DNA from: Streptococcus cristatus
GTDB lineage: Bacteria > Bacillota > Bacilli > Lactobacillales > Streptococcaceae
Direction: 5' to 3'
Assembly: GCF_003943815.1 (NCBI RefSeq)
Contig: NZ_RJNA01000001.1
Span: forward strand, 63,851-117,532
Length of the DNA: 53,682 bases
Shown piece after piece: positions 40,532 to 49,244 of the stretch (position 1 is its first letter; the number at the start of each line of letters is the position of its first letter). The position numbers and the translations under genes were made by a program. The notes beneath the pieces were generated by a model that saw only the letters and a list, made by a program, of their open reading frames with translations, was not told where the DNA came from and made no database searches.

Positions 40532-40984
40532 ATGACCCATCCAGTTTTTGGAGTTCATGAGGAAAATGTCGAGTATGTGACACGCTATGGAGTTTACGCA
40601 GTGATTCCGGATGAAAAGAAAGAAAATATTATTTTAGTACAGGCACCTAATGGTGCGTGGTTTCTTCCTGGAGGACAAATGGAAGAAGGAGAGGACCAGC
40701 TGGCTACTCTCGAGCGGGAATTGCTGGAAGAGCTTGGCTTTAGTATCCAAGTAGGAGATTACTTTGGCCAGGCGGACGAGTATTTTTATTCTCGCCATCG
40801 GGACACGCATTTCTATAATCCTGCCTATATTTACGAAGCCCTTTCTTATCAGGAAGTAGAAAAGCCGCTGGAAGACTTCAATAATCTAGCATGGTTTCCT
40901 GTCGATCTTGCAATTGAAAAATTGAAACGTGGCAGTCATAAATGGGGAATTGAGCAGTGGAAGCGTAAATATCAGAATAACTAG
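40532..40984 (+). CDS. NUDIX hydrolase
   Basis: A 150-residue NUDIX protein. The box GX5EX7REUXEEXGU is complete (GQMEEGE, then RELLEELGF), so it should hydrolyse a nucleoside diphosphate linked to another group using Mg2+. The substrate cannot be told from sequence; MutT-type 8-oxo-dGTP or other nucleotides are possible. It has its own promoter, and the next gene has another, so it is monocistronic. Confidence 0.85.
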   Translation: MTHPVFGVHEENVEYVTRYGVYAVIPDEKKENIILVQAPNGAWFLPGGQMEEGEDQLATLERELLEELGFSIQVGDYFGQADEYFYSRHRDTHFYNPAYIYEALSYQEVEKPLEDFNNLAWFPVDLAIEKLKRGSHKWGIEQWKRKYQNN

Positions 40985-41042
40985 CCTGCGATATTTAAAA
41001 TGATATAAATTACAGGCAATCATTCACAATTCCGGAAAAACG

Positions 41043-41051
41043 TGTTATAAT
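41043..41051 (+). promoter_or_regulatory. Extended -10 promoter of the DUF1827 gene
   Basis: TGtTATAAT, 32 bases before the start codon. Confidence 0.6.
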
Positions 41052-41083
41052 AATAGCGACGATTTAAGGTAGGAGGCAAATGA

Positions 41084-41386
41084 ATGAAGCTTATAAATAC
41101 GACGAATACCCACGCAGAATTAGTAAAAAATCAGTTGGAAAGTACAGACGCAACGCTTGTAGAGGTTTATTCTGCGGGCAATAGTGATGTTATTTTCACA
41201 GAGGCCCCTAGCCATTACGAAATTCTCATTTCAAATAAGCATCGCGCAATCAGAGAGCAAGAAATTGAAAAAATTAGAGAATTCTTTTTGAAACGAAAAA
41301 TTGACCAAAAGAATATTGACGCCTCTGCCATTCGGACGATCTATGCCAATAGTTTGATTGAGATTTCAATCCCGATTAAGGGCTAA
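41084..41386 (+). CDS. DUF1827 family protein
   Basis: A 100-residue soluble protein (MKLINTTNTHAELVKNQLES; HYEILISNKHRAIREQEIE) matching the DUF1827 family of streptococci and lactococci. Function is unknown. GTAGGAGG precedes the ATG. It has its own promoter and a terminator at 41458, so it is a single-gene unit. Confidence 0.78.
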   Translation: MKLINTTNTHAELVKNQLESTDATLVEVYSAGNSDVIFTEAPSHYEILISNKHRAIREQEIEKIREFFLKRKIDQKNIDASAIRTIYANSLIEISIPIKG

Positions 41387-41457
41387 TCATCTGCTTAAGA
41401 TTTTAAACTTTTGTAATATTATCATTGCACCATTTGCTTCCTGATGGAGGTAATAGT

Positions 41458-41514
41458 AAAAATCACTTGAAAAATTCCGCTTTTCAGCTCTTGCTTTCAG
41501 GTGATTTTTTATTT
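41458..41514 (+). terminator. Terminator after the DUF1827 gene
   Basis: AAATCACTTGAAA pairs with TTTCAGGTGATTT (one G-T pair) and is followed by TTTATTTG. Confidence 0.65.
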
Positions 41515-41660
41515 GTCTGATTTAGATTTTGAATTGCGTGATCTTTTCTGACTAGCCAAATTCTTCGAACGTAATAATGTTTCCATTTTTATTCTTTCTT
41601 TTATGAAATCACCTTTATTTTATGATAAATTATGGTAAAATAACTTGGAGGAGAGTAAAG

Positions 41661-42785
41661 ATGTTTCATAAAAGTAAGTTAATGTTTTGGACCAGTGAAG
41701 TCTTGCTGCTGACGATTATCTTTTTCATTTGGCGCCAGATGGGAGATATGATTATGCCAGTGGTGAGCGTTATCAATACGATTTTAATTCCTTTTGTTAT
41801 GGGAGGATTTCTCTACTATATCACAAATCCTCTGGTGACACTGCTCGAAAAAAAGTTGAAAATCAATCGAATTTTTGGGATTTTAATCACTCTTTTCCTA
41901 CTCTTTGGTCTAGTGACAATCGGAGTAATCTACCTCTTGCCAATTTTGATTAACCAGCTGTCCAGCTTGATCAACTCGACACAAAATCTCTATTGGGAAA
42001 TTCAGAGTTTTGTCAATCAATTATCCAAAAATCCTTTATTTAAGAGTTTAAATATTCAGTCTACTATCCAGCAGCTTAACCTGTCCTATGTAGATATTCT
42101 GCAAAATATTTTAAATAGTGTTACCAATAGTCTGGGTAGCGTAGTGTCTGCTGTCATCAATACCCTCATGATTCTCATCATGACGCCGATTTTTTTGGTC
42201 TACTTCCTGATGGATGGACACAAGCTCCTACCAATGTTGGAGCGGACCGTTCTCAAGCGCGATAAGCTCAATATATCAAGTCTCTTGACCAATCTCAATG
42301 CGACCGTTGCCCGTTATATCAGTGGTATTTCGATAGATGCCTTGCTGATTGGGACCTTAGCTTATATTGGTTACAGTGTTATTGGACTCAAGTATGCCTT
42401 AGTATTTGCTATTTTCTCGGCTTTAGCTAACTTGATCCCTTATGTGGGCCCTAGTATTGGCTTGATTCCCATGCTGATTACCTACTTTTTTACTGACCCT
42501 AATAAAATGCTGGCAGCCTTAATCTATATGTTGATTATCCAGCAGATTGATGGGAATATCCTCTATCCTCGTATTGTTGGGAGTGTTATGAAAGTGCACC
42601 CTATTACGATTATGGTTCTCTTGCTTCTTTCAAGTAATATCTATGGTATTATGGGCATGATTGTAGCGATTCCGACCTACTCCATCCTCAAGGAAATTGT
42701 GAAATTCCTTGCCAACCTCTATGACAATCACAAAGAAGCTCAGCAGCAAAAGAAGAATGAAGAATTTGGTATTATAAAAAAATAG
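41661..42785 (+). CDS. AI-2E family (PerM/YdbI) membrane transporter
   Basis: A polytopic protein of about 374 residues with the AI-2E/UPF0118 layout: two N-terminal helices, a soluble insert (about 105-175), then four or more helices with GPSIGLIPMLITYFF and IIQQIDGNILYPRIVG, the family signature. Members export autoinducer-2 or exchange sodium and protons; the substrate here is unknown. Start ATG 41661 has GGAGGAG just upstream; the frame also opens at 41622, which lies over the likely TGgTAAAAT promoter. Terminator follows. Confidence 0.85.
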   Translation: MFHKSKLMFWTSEVLLLTIIFFIWRQMGDMIMPVVSVINTILIPFVMGGFLYYITNPLVTLLEKKLKINRIFGILITLFLLFGLVTIGVIYLLPILINQLSSLINSTQNLYWEIQSFVNQLSKNPLFKSLNIQSTIQQLNLSYVDILQNILNSVTNSLGSVVSAVINTLMILIMTPIFLVYFLMDGHKLLPMLERTVLKRDKLNISSLLTNLNATVARYISGISIDALLIGTLAYIGYSVIGLKYALVFAIFSALANLIPYVGPSIGLIPMLITYFFTDPNKMLAALIYMLIIQQIDGNILYPRIVGSVMKVHPITIMVLLLLSSNIYGIMGMIVAIPTYSILKEIVKFLANLYDNHKEAQQQKKNEEFGIIKK

Positions 42786-42810
42786 GAGAAAGCTCACCTT
42801 TCTCTTTTTT
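42786..42810 (+). terminator. Terminator after the AI-2E gene
   Basis: GAGAAAG-CTCAC-CTTTCTC followed by T6. Confidence 0.75.
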
Positions 42811-42844
42811 ACTGCATTTTTTATGGTCTATCATTGGATATTTA

Positions 42845-42853
42845 TGCTAAAAT
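42845..42853 (+). promoter_or_regulatory. Extended -10 promoter of the PEPCK-like gene
   Basis: TGcTAAAAT, 29 bases before the start; AAAGGAGG lies between. Confidence 0.6.
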
Positions 42854-42882
42854 AATAGTAATAGCATAAAGGAGGTATCGTT

Positions 42883-44529
42883 ATGGTAACACGTCGTAAA
42901 TTTTCTCCGCAAGAAATAAGAAAAGATTCTTCTTATTTTTCGCCCTTGAAGACCATTGTAGAGACAGCCTTTTATGAGAATCAGGTTCAGGCAATCAAGA
43001 CCGTAGAAGAGGCCTATCAACTGGCCTCGGTAGCTGCTGGAACGGTTGTGCTGGACATGCCGGTGATTCATACTAAGGAGCTGGGACTTCCTTCTTATGC
43101 CCGCGTTTTATTGACTAATTCGGGGGCGGTTGTCGGCCGAACTGCCAAGGCTAGACGAATTTATGGCATAGATCGTCAGGAAGATGAGCACTTGCTGTTT
43201 CTGGTTCGTAGTGCTGTTTATCAGGCACATCAGAGGACCTTTTATAAGGCAGATGCAGTCGTGGGGCTGGATGAGGACTTCATGGTTTGCGCCCATCTGA
43301 TGGTTCCTCAGGAAGAAATCAACAATCTCTATTCTTGGCTCTTGAATTTCCAGATTTTGGATGAGGAATTTAAGAATCGCCTACGAGCTTCTAAAAAGTA
43401 CGAGGAAAATGATATCTTTGTCTTTTTTGATCCCAAGTGGACGCATCCAGACTATCCAGAAGGTTTGGTTTACTTTGATACCAATCATAATTGCGCCGTT
43501 ATTCTGGGTTTAAATTATTTCGGGGAGCTGAAAAAGGCAACCTTGACTTTGGCGTGGGGAACAGCGGCCAGAAATGGCTATGTTGCCTGCCACGGGGGCT
43601 TGAAAATTTTCAAGCAAAATACGGACAAAGAGGACTATGTTGCATCTTTCTTTGGTCTATCCGGTTCAGGAAAATCCACATTGACGCATGCTAAACATGA
43701 CCATAAATATGACATCAAGGTTCTCCATGACGATGCCTTCATTATCTCGGTCAAGGATGGCTCCTCTATTGCCCTCGAACCGTCTTATTTTGACAAGACC
43801 AATGACTACCCTACGGGTCACAGTGAGCAGGATTTCTTTGTCACCGTGCAGAATTGTGGAGTGACGCTGGATGAAAATGGGCGGAAAAAGCTAGTAACAG
43901 AGGACATCCGCAATGGGAATGGACGGACTGTCAAATCGCGCTTTGCGACTCCAAATCGAGTAGACCGGATTGATGAGCCCATCAATGCTATCTTCTGGAT
44001 TATGAAAGATGATTCTCTGCCGCCACTGGTTAAGATCAATGATCCGCTGATGGCTTCCACAATGGGCTGCACCCTGATGACCAAGCGCTCAAATGCTGAG
44101 AATGTCACTGGCTTGCACGAAGACTTGGTTATTGAGCCTTATGCCAATCCTTTCCGAGTCTATCCATTGGTGGAAGATTATCGGAAATTCCGTCGTTTAT
44201 TTGAGTCAGGAGTTGCTTGCTACATTATCAATACTGGCTTTTACATGGGCAAAGGCATCTCAAAGGAAGTATCTTTAGATATTATTGAGCAGATTGTAGA
44301 TGGCAGGGCTAAATTTAAGCCTTTTGGTCCTTTGGAAGGCTTTGAATACCTGGATTATAAGGGCTATGCTGTTCCAAGCTTTGACGACAAGTACAGACAG
44401 CTCATTCGTGAAAGAATGCAGGTCCGTTTAAACTTCCTATTGGCCTTTAATCAGAAATATCCTGAGACAGCCCTGCCTGTTGGAGCTATTTCTCGGCTAG
44501 AAAAAGTCTTGCAGGATTTAGAGGATTAA
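42883..44529 (+). CDS. Divergent ATP-type PEP carboxykinase-like protein
   Basis: A 548-residue protein with the PckA kinase core: P-loop FFGLSGSGKSTLT (PckA has GLSGTGKTTL), kinase-2-like LHDDAFII, and upstream NYFGELKKATLTL and YVACHGG where PckA has GEMKKG and MHCSAN. This order and spacing indicate the ATP-dependent PEPCK fold, with the metal-binding His region changed. True PckA makes PEP from oxaloacetate; most streptococci lack a TCA cycle and gluconeogenesis, so the protein may have another kinase role. Start has AAAGGAGG upstream. Monocistronic, with its own promoter. Confidence 0.7.
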   Translation: MVTRRKFSPQEIRKDSSYFSPLKTIVETAFYENQVQAIKTVEEAYQLASVAAGTVVLDMPVIHTKELGLPSYARVLLTNSGAVVGRTAKARRIYGIDRQEDEHLLFLVRSAVYQAHQRTFYKADAVVGLDEDFMVCAHLMVPQEEINNLYSWLLNFQILDEEFKNRLRASKKYEENDIFVFFDPKWTHPDYPEGLVYFDTNHNCAVILGLNYFGELKKATLTLAWGTAARNGYVACHGGLKIFKQNTDKEDYVASFFGLSGSGKSTLTHAKHDHKYDIKVLHDDAFIISVKDGSSIALEPSYFDKTNDYPTGHSEQDFFVTVQNCGVTLDENGRKKLVTEDIRNGNGRTVKSRFATPNRVDRIDEPINAIFWIMKDDSLPPLVKINDPLMASTMGCTLMTKRSNAENVTGLHEDLVIEPYANPFRVYPLVEDYRKFRRLFESGVACYIINTGFYMGKGISKEVSLDIIEQIVDGRAKFKPFGPLEGFEYLDYKGYAVPSFDDKYRQLIRERMQVRLNFLLAFNQKYPETALPVGAISRLEKVLQDLED

Positions 44530-44577
44530 TCTGCAAAACGCTTTCTAATAAATCCTTGTGCACGAATCCCAAAAATA

Positions 44578-44586
44578 TGTTATAAT
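44578..44586 (+). promoter_or_regulatory. Extended -10 promoter of the CNNM/CBS gene
   Basis: TGtTATAAT, 33 bases before the start; a second TATAAT-like TTATAAT follows at 44596. Confidence 0.55.
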
Positions 44587-44619
44587 CAAAGTTGATTATA
44601 ATTTTTGGGAGAAGAATCC

Positions 44620-45960
44620 ATGGAAGACCCTGGCAGTCAGAGTATTTTATTGCAAGCAATACTGCTATTTGTTTTAACCTTACTAAATGCCTTTTTCTCA
44701 GCTTCTGAGATGGCGATGGTGTCGCTCAATCGAGCTCGCGTCGAGCAGAAAGCCGAAGAAGGCGATGTCAAATACATTCGTTTATTAAAAGTTCTTGAAA
44801 GTCCCAATAACTTTCTGTCAACGATTCAGGTCGGTATCACTGTCATCAATATCCTGTCGGGGGCAAGCTTTGCGGATAATCTAGGGAAAATCTTTGCTTC
44901 TTGGATGGGTGATTCCAAAACGGCACATGCAGTTGCTAGTTTCTTGGCTCTTGCCCTCCTTACCTATATTTCTATTGTTTTAGGGGAGCTTTATCCTAAG
45001 AGAATCGCTATGAATCTTAAGGATAGTTTGGCTATTCGGACTGCACCAGTGATTATCTTCCTCGGGAAAATTGTCAGTCCGTTTGTCTGGTTGCTTTCAG
45101 CTTCTACCAATCTTCTCAGTCAGATGACGCCGATGAAGTTTGATGATGCGGATGAAAAAATGACCCGAGATGAGATTGAGTACATGCTGACCAATAGTGA
45201 GGAGACGCTGGATGCAGATGAAATCGAAATGCTACAGGGGATTTTCTCGCTGGATGAAATGGTGGCGCGTGAACTCATGGTGCCACGGACAGATGCCTTT
45301 ATGGTTGATATTCAGGATGATACCAAGGAAATTATTGAAAGTATCCTCAAGCAAAATTTCTCACGAATTCCTGTCTATGATGGCGATAAGGACAATGTGA
45401 TCGGCTTGATTCATACCAAGCGCTTGCTAAATGAAGCCTTCGCTAATGGATTCGACAATCTAAACCTCCGCAAGATTCTGCAAGAGCCGCTCTTTGTACC
45501 TGAAACGATTTTTGTGGATGATTTGCTTAAATCTCTCCGGAATACCCAAAATCAAATGGCGATTCTGCTGGATGAGTATGGTGGTATGGCAGGTCTCGTG
45601 ACGCTCGAAGACTTGTTGGAAGAAATCGTCGGTGAAATCGAAGACGAAACAGACAAGGTTGCTATCGAGGTTCATGAAATCGGTGAGAATACCTACATTG
45701 TTTTAGGAACGATGACCCTCAATGACTTTAATGAATATTTTGAAGTTGAAATCGATAGTGATGATGTGGATACTATTGCTGGTTATTATCTGACTGGTGT
45801 TGGAACCATTCCAAATCCAACAGAGCGGCTCAGCTATGAAGTGGAAAGCCAGAATAAAAAACTGATTTTGACCAATGACAAGGTTAAAAATGGCCGTGTC
45901 ACTAAGGTGAAAGTGGAAATATCTGAAATGATTGAAGAAGATGAAGAAGCTGAAAAATAA
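44620..45960 (+). CDS. CNNM/CBS-pair membrane protein (HlyC/CorC family)
   Basis: A 446-residue protein with an N-terminal DUF21/CNNM membrane domain (helices near 10-30, 62-85, 95-120, 128-150), a CBS pair in the cytoplasm (MVPRTDAFMV and FSRIPVYDGDKDNVIGLIH; LLDEYGGMAGLVTLEDLLEEIVGEI) and a C-terminal CorC/HlyC domain. Family members export or regulate magnesium; older annotations say hemolysin. ATG 44620 has GGGAGAAG upstream; a TTG at 44605 is in frame. Confidence 0.88.
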   Translation: MEDPGSQSILLQAILLFVLTLLNAFFSASEMAMVSLNRARVEQKAEEGDVKYIRLLKVLESPNNFLSTIQVGITVINILSGASFADNLGKIFASWMGDSKTAHAVASFLALALLTYISIVLGELYPKRIAMNLKDSLAIRTAPVIIFLGKIVSPFVWLLSASTNLLSQMTPMKFDDADEKMTRDEIEYMLTNSEETLDADEIEMLQGIFSLDEMVARELMVPRTDAFMVDIQDDTKEIIESILKQNFSRIPVYDGDKDNVIGLIHTKRLLNEAFANGFDNLNLRKILQEPLFVPETIFVDDLLKSLRNTQNQMAILLDEYGGMAGLVTLEDLLEEIVGEIEDETDKVAIEVHEIGENTYIVLGTMTLNDFNEYFEVEIDSDDVDTIAGYYLTGVGTIPNPTERLSYEVESQNKKLILTNDKVKNGRVTKVKVEISEMIEEDEEAEK

Positions 45961-45979
45961 ATTCAGCTTCTTTTGTTTT
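45946..45979 (+). terminator. Terminator of the CNNM/CBS gene
   Basis: GAAGCTGAA pairs with TTCAGCTTC, followed by TTTTGTTTT; the stop codon is in the loop. Confidence 0.8.
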
Positions 45980-45998
45980 AAGTTTTCCGCAAGATTTT

Positions 45999-46031
45999 TA
46001 TAAGGAATGCTTAAGCTGAAAGTCTTATACT
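45999..46031 (+). promoter_or_regulatory. CiaR-type promoter (third)
   Basis: TATAAG-N5-CTTAAG (45999-46015), two mismatches to the ideal TTTAAG-N5-TTTAAG, exactly ten bases before TATACT (46026-46031). The geometry is the same as at 23204 and 50884. Confidence 0.7.
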
Positions 46032-46037
46032 AGTCTC

Positions 46038-46294
46038 AACAAATAAGAAATGAGGACAGTCCAATGACATATAAAGTAAAAGTAAGCTATCAGAAATCAT
46101 TCATTCGCTCCAAGCTAAACGAAGTAGCCTAACCAGTACTAGCAATAGAAGCAAGAAATAGATTCTCGTATAAGAATTTCATACATTTTTCATATCATCT
46201 CCTAAATATAAAAAACATATAAAACTAAACAAAAAACCAAAGAACAGGAAAACTCCTCTGCTCGCTAGATTTTAGCTGACAGAGGAGATTTTTT
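46038..46294 (+). ncRNA. Candidate csRNA-like transcript with a short ORF
   Basis: Predicted transcript of about 257 nt from the CiaR-type promoter to the hairpin CTCCTCTG..CAGAGGAG followed by T6 (46253-46294). It includes TTTTTCATATCATCTCCT, close to the csRNA anti-Shine-Dalgarno segment TTTTTCATAATAATCTCCT at 23292. It is longer than typical csRNAs and carries a 22-codon ORF, so it may act as RNA, peptide message or both. The terminator can also end treR from the other side. Confidence 0.5.
46064..46132 (+). CDS. 22-residue peptide under the CiaR-type promoter
   Basis: ATG to TAA gives 22 residues (starts MTYKVKVSYQ, ends SKLNEVA), basic, with no signal peptide. GAGGA lies eight bases before the ATG, a good ribosome site for such a short frame. 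I do not recognise it. It could be a real small protein, a decayed gene start, or a translated part of a regulatory RNA. Confidence 0.4.
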   Translation: MTYKVKVSYQKSFIRSKLNEVA

Positions 46295-46314
46295 ATGCTC
46301 GCTGAATCAAGACT

Positions 46315-47028
46315 TCATTCTTTTTGCCGAGTAGCAAAATCCACGAAGCGAAATTTATCTAATTTGTGTCGACTCTCTGTGTATTGAAATTGGCAACCGT
46401 CAGCTAGATAGACCTGAGATTTGATAGAAACGACATGCTGGTCTCGGCCAATGTCCATAAGGATCTGGTCTTGGTCACTAACATGATCGATGGTAATTTC
46501 TTTTCTGGCATAGGCAATGTTAAGCTTTAAGGTTTCTTCTAAGTAGGCATAGATAGAATGCTCTCCGATTTCTCTGGTTAGATCTGGCACCAAGCTTTTA
46601 TCCAAATAGTCAATATCTAAGACAGAAGCGATATTGTCTACCACTCGCTGCCGAACAATGCGCCAAACCAAGCGGTACTCTGGAAAGCCAGTTGTTTTTG
46701 AGAGCTTTTTATCTACAGTGATTTTATCAAGGCTGATGACATTGGTCTTGGACTGAAGCTGGTGCTGTGCCACTAATTCTTGATAACTGGTTAAGTTAGA
46801 AACAGGGAAGTCTAGTTGTTCCTGTTTGACGATTTTGGAGCCCTGCCCCCGTACTTTTTCGATCAGTCCCTCTTCTTGCAAGAGCGCTAAAGCCTTGCGA
46901 ACTGTATCCCGACTGACTTGGTAGATTTCCATCAGCTGATGTTCACTAGGAAGAAAGTCACCGAGCTGGTATTTTTCGCCTAAAATATCTCTTTCAAGTT
47001 GTTTGAATAATTGTTTGTATTTCTTCAT
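46315..47028 (-). CDS. treR: Trehalose operon repressor (GntR family)
   Basis: GntR/HutC-type regulator of 237 residues. N-terminal winged helix (LPSEHQLMEIYQVSRDTVRK with the recognition helix), C-terminal UTRA effector domain that binds trehalose-6-phosphate. It is divergent from treP-treC, the usual layout. Start at 47028 (MKKYKQLFKQLE) is preceded by GTGAGGG; the frame extends eleven codons to 47061 over an operator-like repeat. It is expected to repress treP until trehalose-6-phosphate appears. Confidence 0.9.
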   Translation of the reverse strand: MKKYKQLFKQLERDILGEKYQLGDFLPSEHQLMEIYQVSRDTVRKALALLQEEGLIEKVRGQGSKIVKQEQLDFPVSNLTSYQELVAQHQLQSKTNVISLDKITVDKKLSKTTGFPEYRLVWRIVRQRVVDNIASVLDIDYLDKSLVPDLTREIGEHSIYAYLEETLKLNIAYARKEITIDHVSDQDQILMDIGRDQHVVSIKSQVYLADGCQFQYTESRHKLDKFRFVDFATRQKE

Positions 47029-47039
47029 AAAACCCTCAC

Positions 47040-47061
47040 TTGTATTATCTTTACCATACAA
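47040..47061. promoter_or_regulatory. Candidate TreR operator 1
   Basis: Inverted repeat TTGTAT-N10-ATACAA just upstream of treR. Confidence 0.5.
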
Positions 47062-47106
47062 CTATCAAAATTTTAGCAGAAATTCCTCCTTTTTACAACA
47101 AACAAG

Positions 47107-47135
47107 TTGCATACAATATTGTTATCGATTACAAT
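47107..47135 (+). promoter_or_regulatory. treP promoter with overlapping TreR-like and cre-like sites
   Basis: TTGCAT-N17-TACAAT is a good promoter. The -35 box is part of TTGCATACAA (47107-47116), which shares half-sites with the operator near treR. TGTTATCGATTACA (47120-47133) differs from the cre consensus TGWAANCGNTNWCA at one position and covers the -10 region, so CcpA should shut treP in glucose. Confidence 0.7.
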
Positions 47136-47214
47136 TGAGTTTGTAAGTTAGTTAAGAAACTAGCTACATCAAAAATATAAGGAGAGTGCTGGATGATTTC
47201 CAGCCACAAGTCAA

Positions 47215-49182
47215 ATGGGAAAATTTGAAAAGGAAGCTAAAGATTTGCTGAAGGCGATTGGCGGCAAAGAGAATGTCACAGCGGTCACTCATTGTGCGAC
47301 TCGGATGCGTTTCGTACTTGGTGACGAAAAGAAAGCCAATGTTAAAGCCATTGAAGCCATTCCAGTCGTAAAAGGAACTTTTACCAATGCTGGGCAGTTC
47401 CAAGTCATTATTGGAAATGACGTACCGATTTTTTATAATGATTTCACAGCTGTATCAGGTATCGAGGGTGTTTCCAAAGAAGCAGCCAAGTCAGCAGCTA
47501 AGAGTAATCAAAATCCAGTTCAGCGGGTCATGACGACTCTAGCTGAAATCTTCACTCCAATCATTCCGGCTTTGATTGTCGGTGGATTGATCCTCGGATT
47601 TCGGAATGTTCTTGAAGGCGTTCATTGGTCTATGTTGGATGGGAAAACCATCACAGAAGTGTCTCAATTCTGGGCTGGGATCAATCATTTCTTGTGGCTT
47701 CCGGGTGAAGCGATTTTCCAATTTTTACCAGTAGGAATCACTTGGTCTGTTTCTCGTAAGATGGGGACTAGCCAGATTCTGGGTATTGTCTTGGGGATCT
47801 GTTTGGTGTCACCGCAGTTGCTCAATGCTTACGCAGTGGCATCGACACCAGCATCGGAAATTGCTAAGGATTGGGTTTGGGATTTCGGTTTCTTTACTGT
47901 TAATCGTATCGGTTACCAAGCGCAGGTTATTCCAGCTTTGCTAGCAGGACTTTCCCTGTCTTATCTAGAAATCTTCTGGCGGAAACATATTCCAGAAGTG
48001 GTATCTATGATTTTCGTGCCATTCTTATCATTAATTCCAGCCTTGATCTTGGCTCATACAGTCTTGGGTCCTATCGGTTGGACAATCGGTCAGGGGCTTT
48101 CATCAGTTGTTCTTGCAGGTTTAACCGGTCCAGTTAAATGGCTCTTTGGCGCAGTATTTGGTGCTCTTTATGCACCATTTGTTATCACAGGTCTTCACCA
48201 TATGACCAATGCGATTGATACTCAGTTGGTAGCTGATGCCGGTGGTACTGGTCTTTGGCCAATGATTGCTCTGTCCAATATCGCTCAAGGCTCAGCTGTA
48301 TTTGCTTATTACCTTATGAAACGCCATGATGAGCGGGAAGCGCAAATTTCCCTGCCTGCAACCATTTCAGCTTACCTTGGTGTTACTGAGCCTGCTCTCT
48401 TTGGGGTCAATGTTAAGTACGTTTATCCATTTGTTGCGGGAATGATTGGTTCGTCTATTGCGGGTCTGCTTTCTGTAACCTTTAATATAACGGCAAATGC
48501 TATTGGTATTGGTGGTTTACCAGGTATCCTTTCTATCCAAGCAAAATATATGATTCCATTTGCAGGAGTTATGCTTGTAGCAATCCTTGTACCAATGTTC
48601 CTGACTTTCTTCTTCCACAAGACAGGCTTCTTAACGAAGACAGAGGAAGATCCAGAATTGCAAGCAGAATTTGCAGCTCAAGAAGAAGCAGAATTCGCTC
48701 ATCAGGAAACAAAGATTGTCGCACCAGTAGAAATCGTTAGTCCTCTTGCGGGTCAAGTAAAAGAACTTAGTCAGGCAGCGGATCCAGTATTTTCATCTGG
48801 CGTAATGGGCCAAGGCTTAGTGATTGAGCCAAGTGAAGGTGAGTTAGTGTCACCTGTGAACGGTACGGTGACTGTTCTCTTTCCAACCAAACATGCCGTC
48901 GGTATCGTATCGGACGAAGGTGTGGAAATGCTTATGCATATCGGTATGGATACGATCGGTCTAGATGGCAAGGGCTTTGAAGCCCATATTGCGCAAGGCG
49001 ATCATGTGACTATTGGACAAAAACTGATTAGCTTCGATATGGATGTCATCAAGGCTGCAGGTCTCGTGACAGAAACACCTGTCATTATCACCAATCAGGA
49101 TGCTTTTGTAGCAGATATAAGTGGAGAATATCCTAGCCATATCAAACGCGGTGATCAATTGATGACAGCAAAACGCATCTAA
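47215..49182 (+). CDS. treP: Trehalose PTS transporter EIIBCA
   Basis: Phosphotransferase permease that imports trehalose as trehalose-6-phosphate. The 655-residue protein has an IIB domain (Cys27 in THCATRMRF), an IIC domain of about ten helices (residues about 105-465), and a fused C-terminal IIA domain with the phospho-His575 in EMLMHIGMDT. IIB and IIC are as in other treP products; the fused IIA removes the need for a separate IIA. The best ribosome site (AAGGAGA, 47179-47185) lies about 30 bases upstream, separated by a hairpin. Followed by treC. Confidence 0.93.
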   Translation: MGKFEKEAKDLLKAIGGKENVTAVTHCATRMRFVLGDEKKANVKAIEAIPVVKGTFTNAGQFQVIIGNDVPIFYNDFTAVSGIEGVSKEAAKSAAKSNQNPVQRVMTTLAEIFTPIIPALIVGGLILGFRNVLEGVHWSMLDGKTITEVSQFWAGINHFLWLPGEAIFQFLPVGITWSVSRKMGTSQILGIVLGICLVSPQLLNAYAVASTPASEIAKDWVWDFGFFTVNRIGYQAQVIPALLAGLSLSYLEIFWRKHIPEVVSMIFVPFLSLIPALILAHTVLGPIGWTIGQGLSSVVLAGLTGPVKWLFGAVFGALYAPFVITGLHHMTNAIDTQLVADAGGTGLWPMIALSNIAQGSAVFAYYLMKRHDEREAQISLPATISAYLGVTEPALFGVNVKYVYPFVAGMIGSSIAGLLSVTFNITANAIGIGGLPGILSIQAKYMIPFAGVMLVAILVPMFLTFFFHKTGFLTKTEEDPELQAEFAAQEEAEFAHQETKIVAPVEIVSPLAGQVKELSQAADPVFSSGVMGQGLVIEPSEGELVSPVNGTVTVLFPTKHAVGIVSDEGVEMLMHIGMDTIGLDGKGFEAHIAQGDHVTIGQKLISFDMDVIKAAGLVTETPVIITNQDAFVADISGEYPSHIKRGDQLMTAKRI

Positions 49183-49244
49183 AAATAGTTAACTCATGGG
49201 ATGGCGGCTCTGAGCCCCTCCCTTTTATCAAAAAAGGAGAAAAT

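Noticed and set aside
41101..41108. GACGAATA, a ComX-box look-alike
   Set aside because: It lies inside the DUF1827 coding region 18 bases after the start, without a T-rich upstream part or a following gene.
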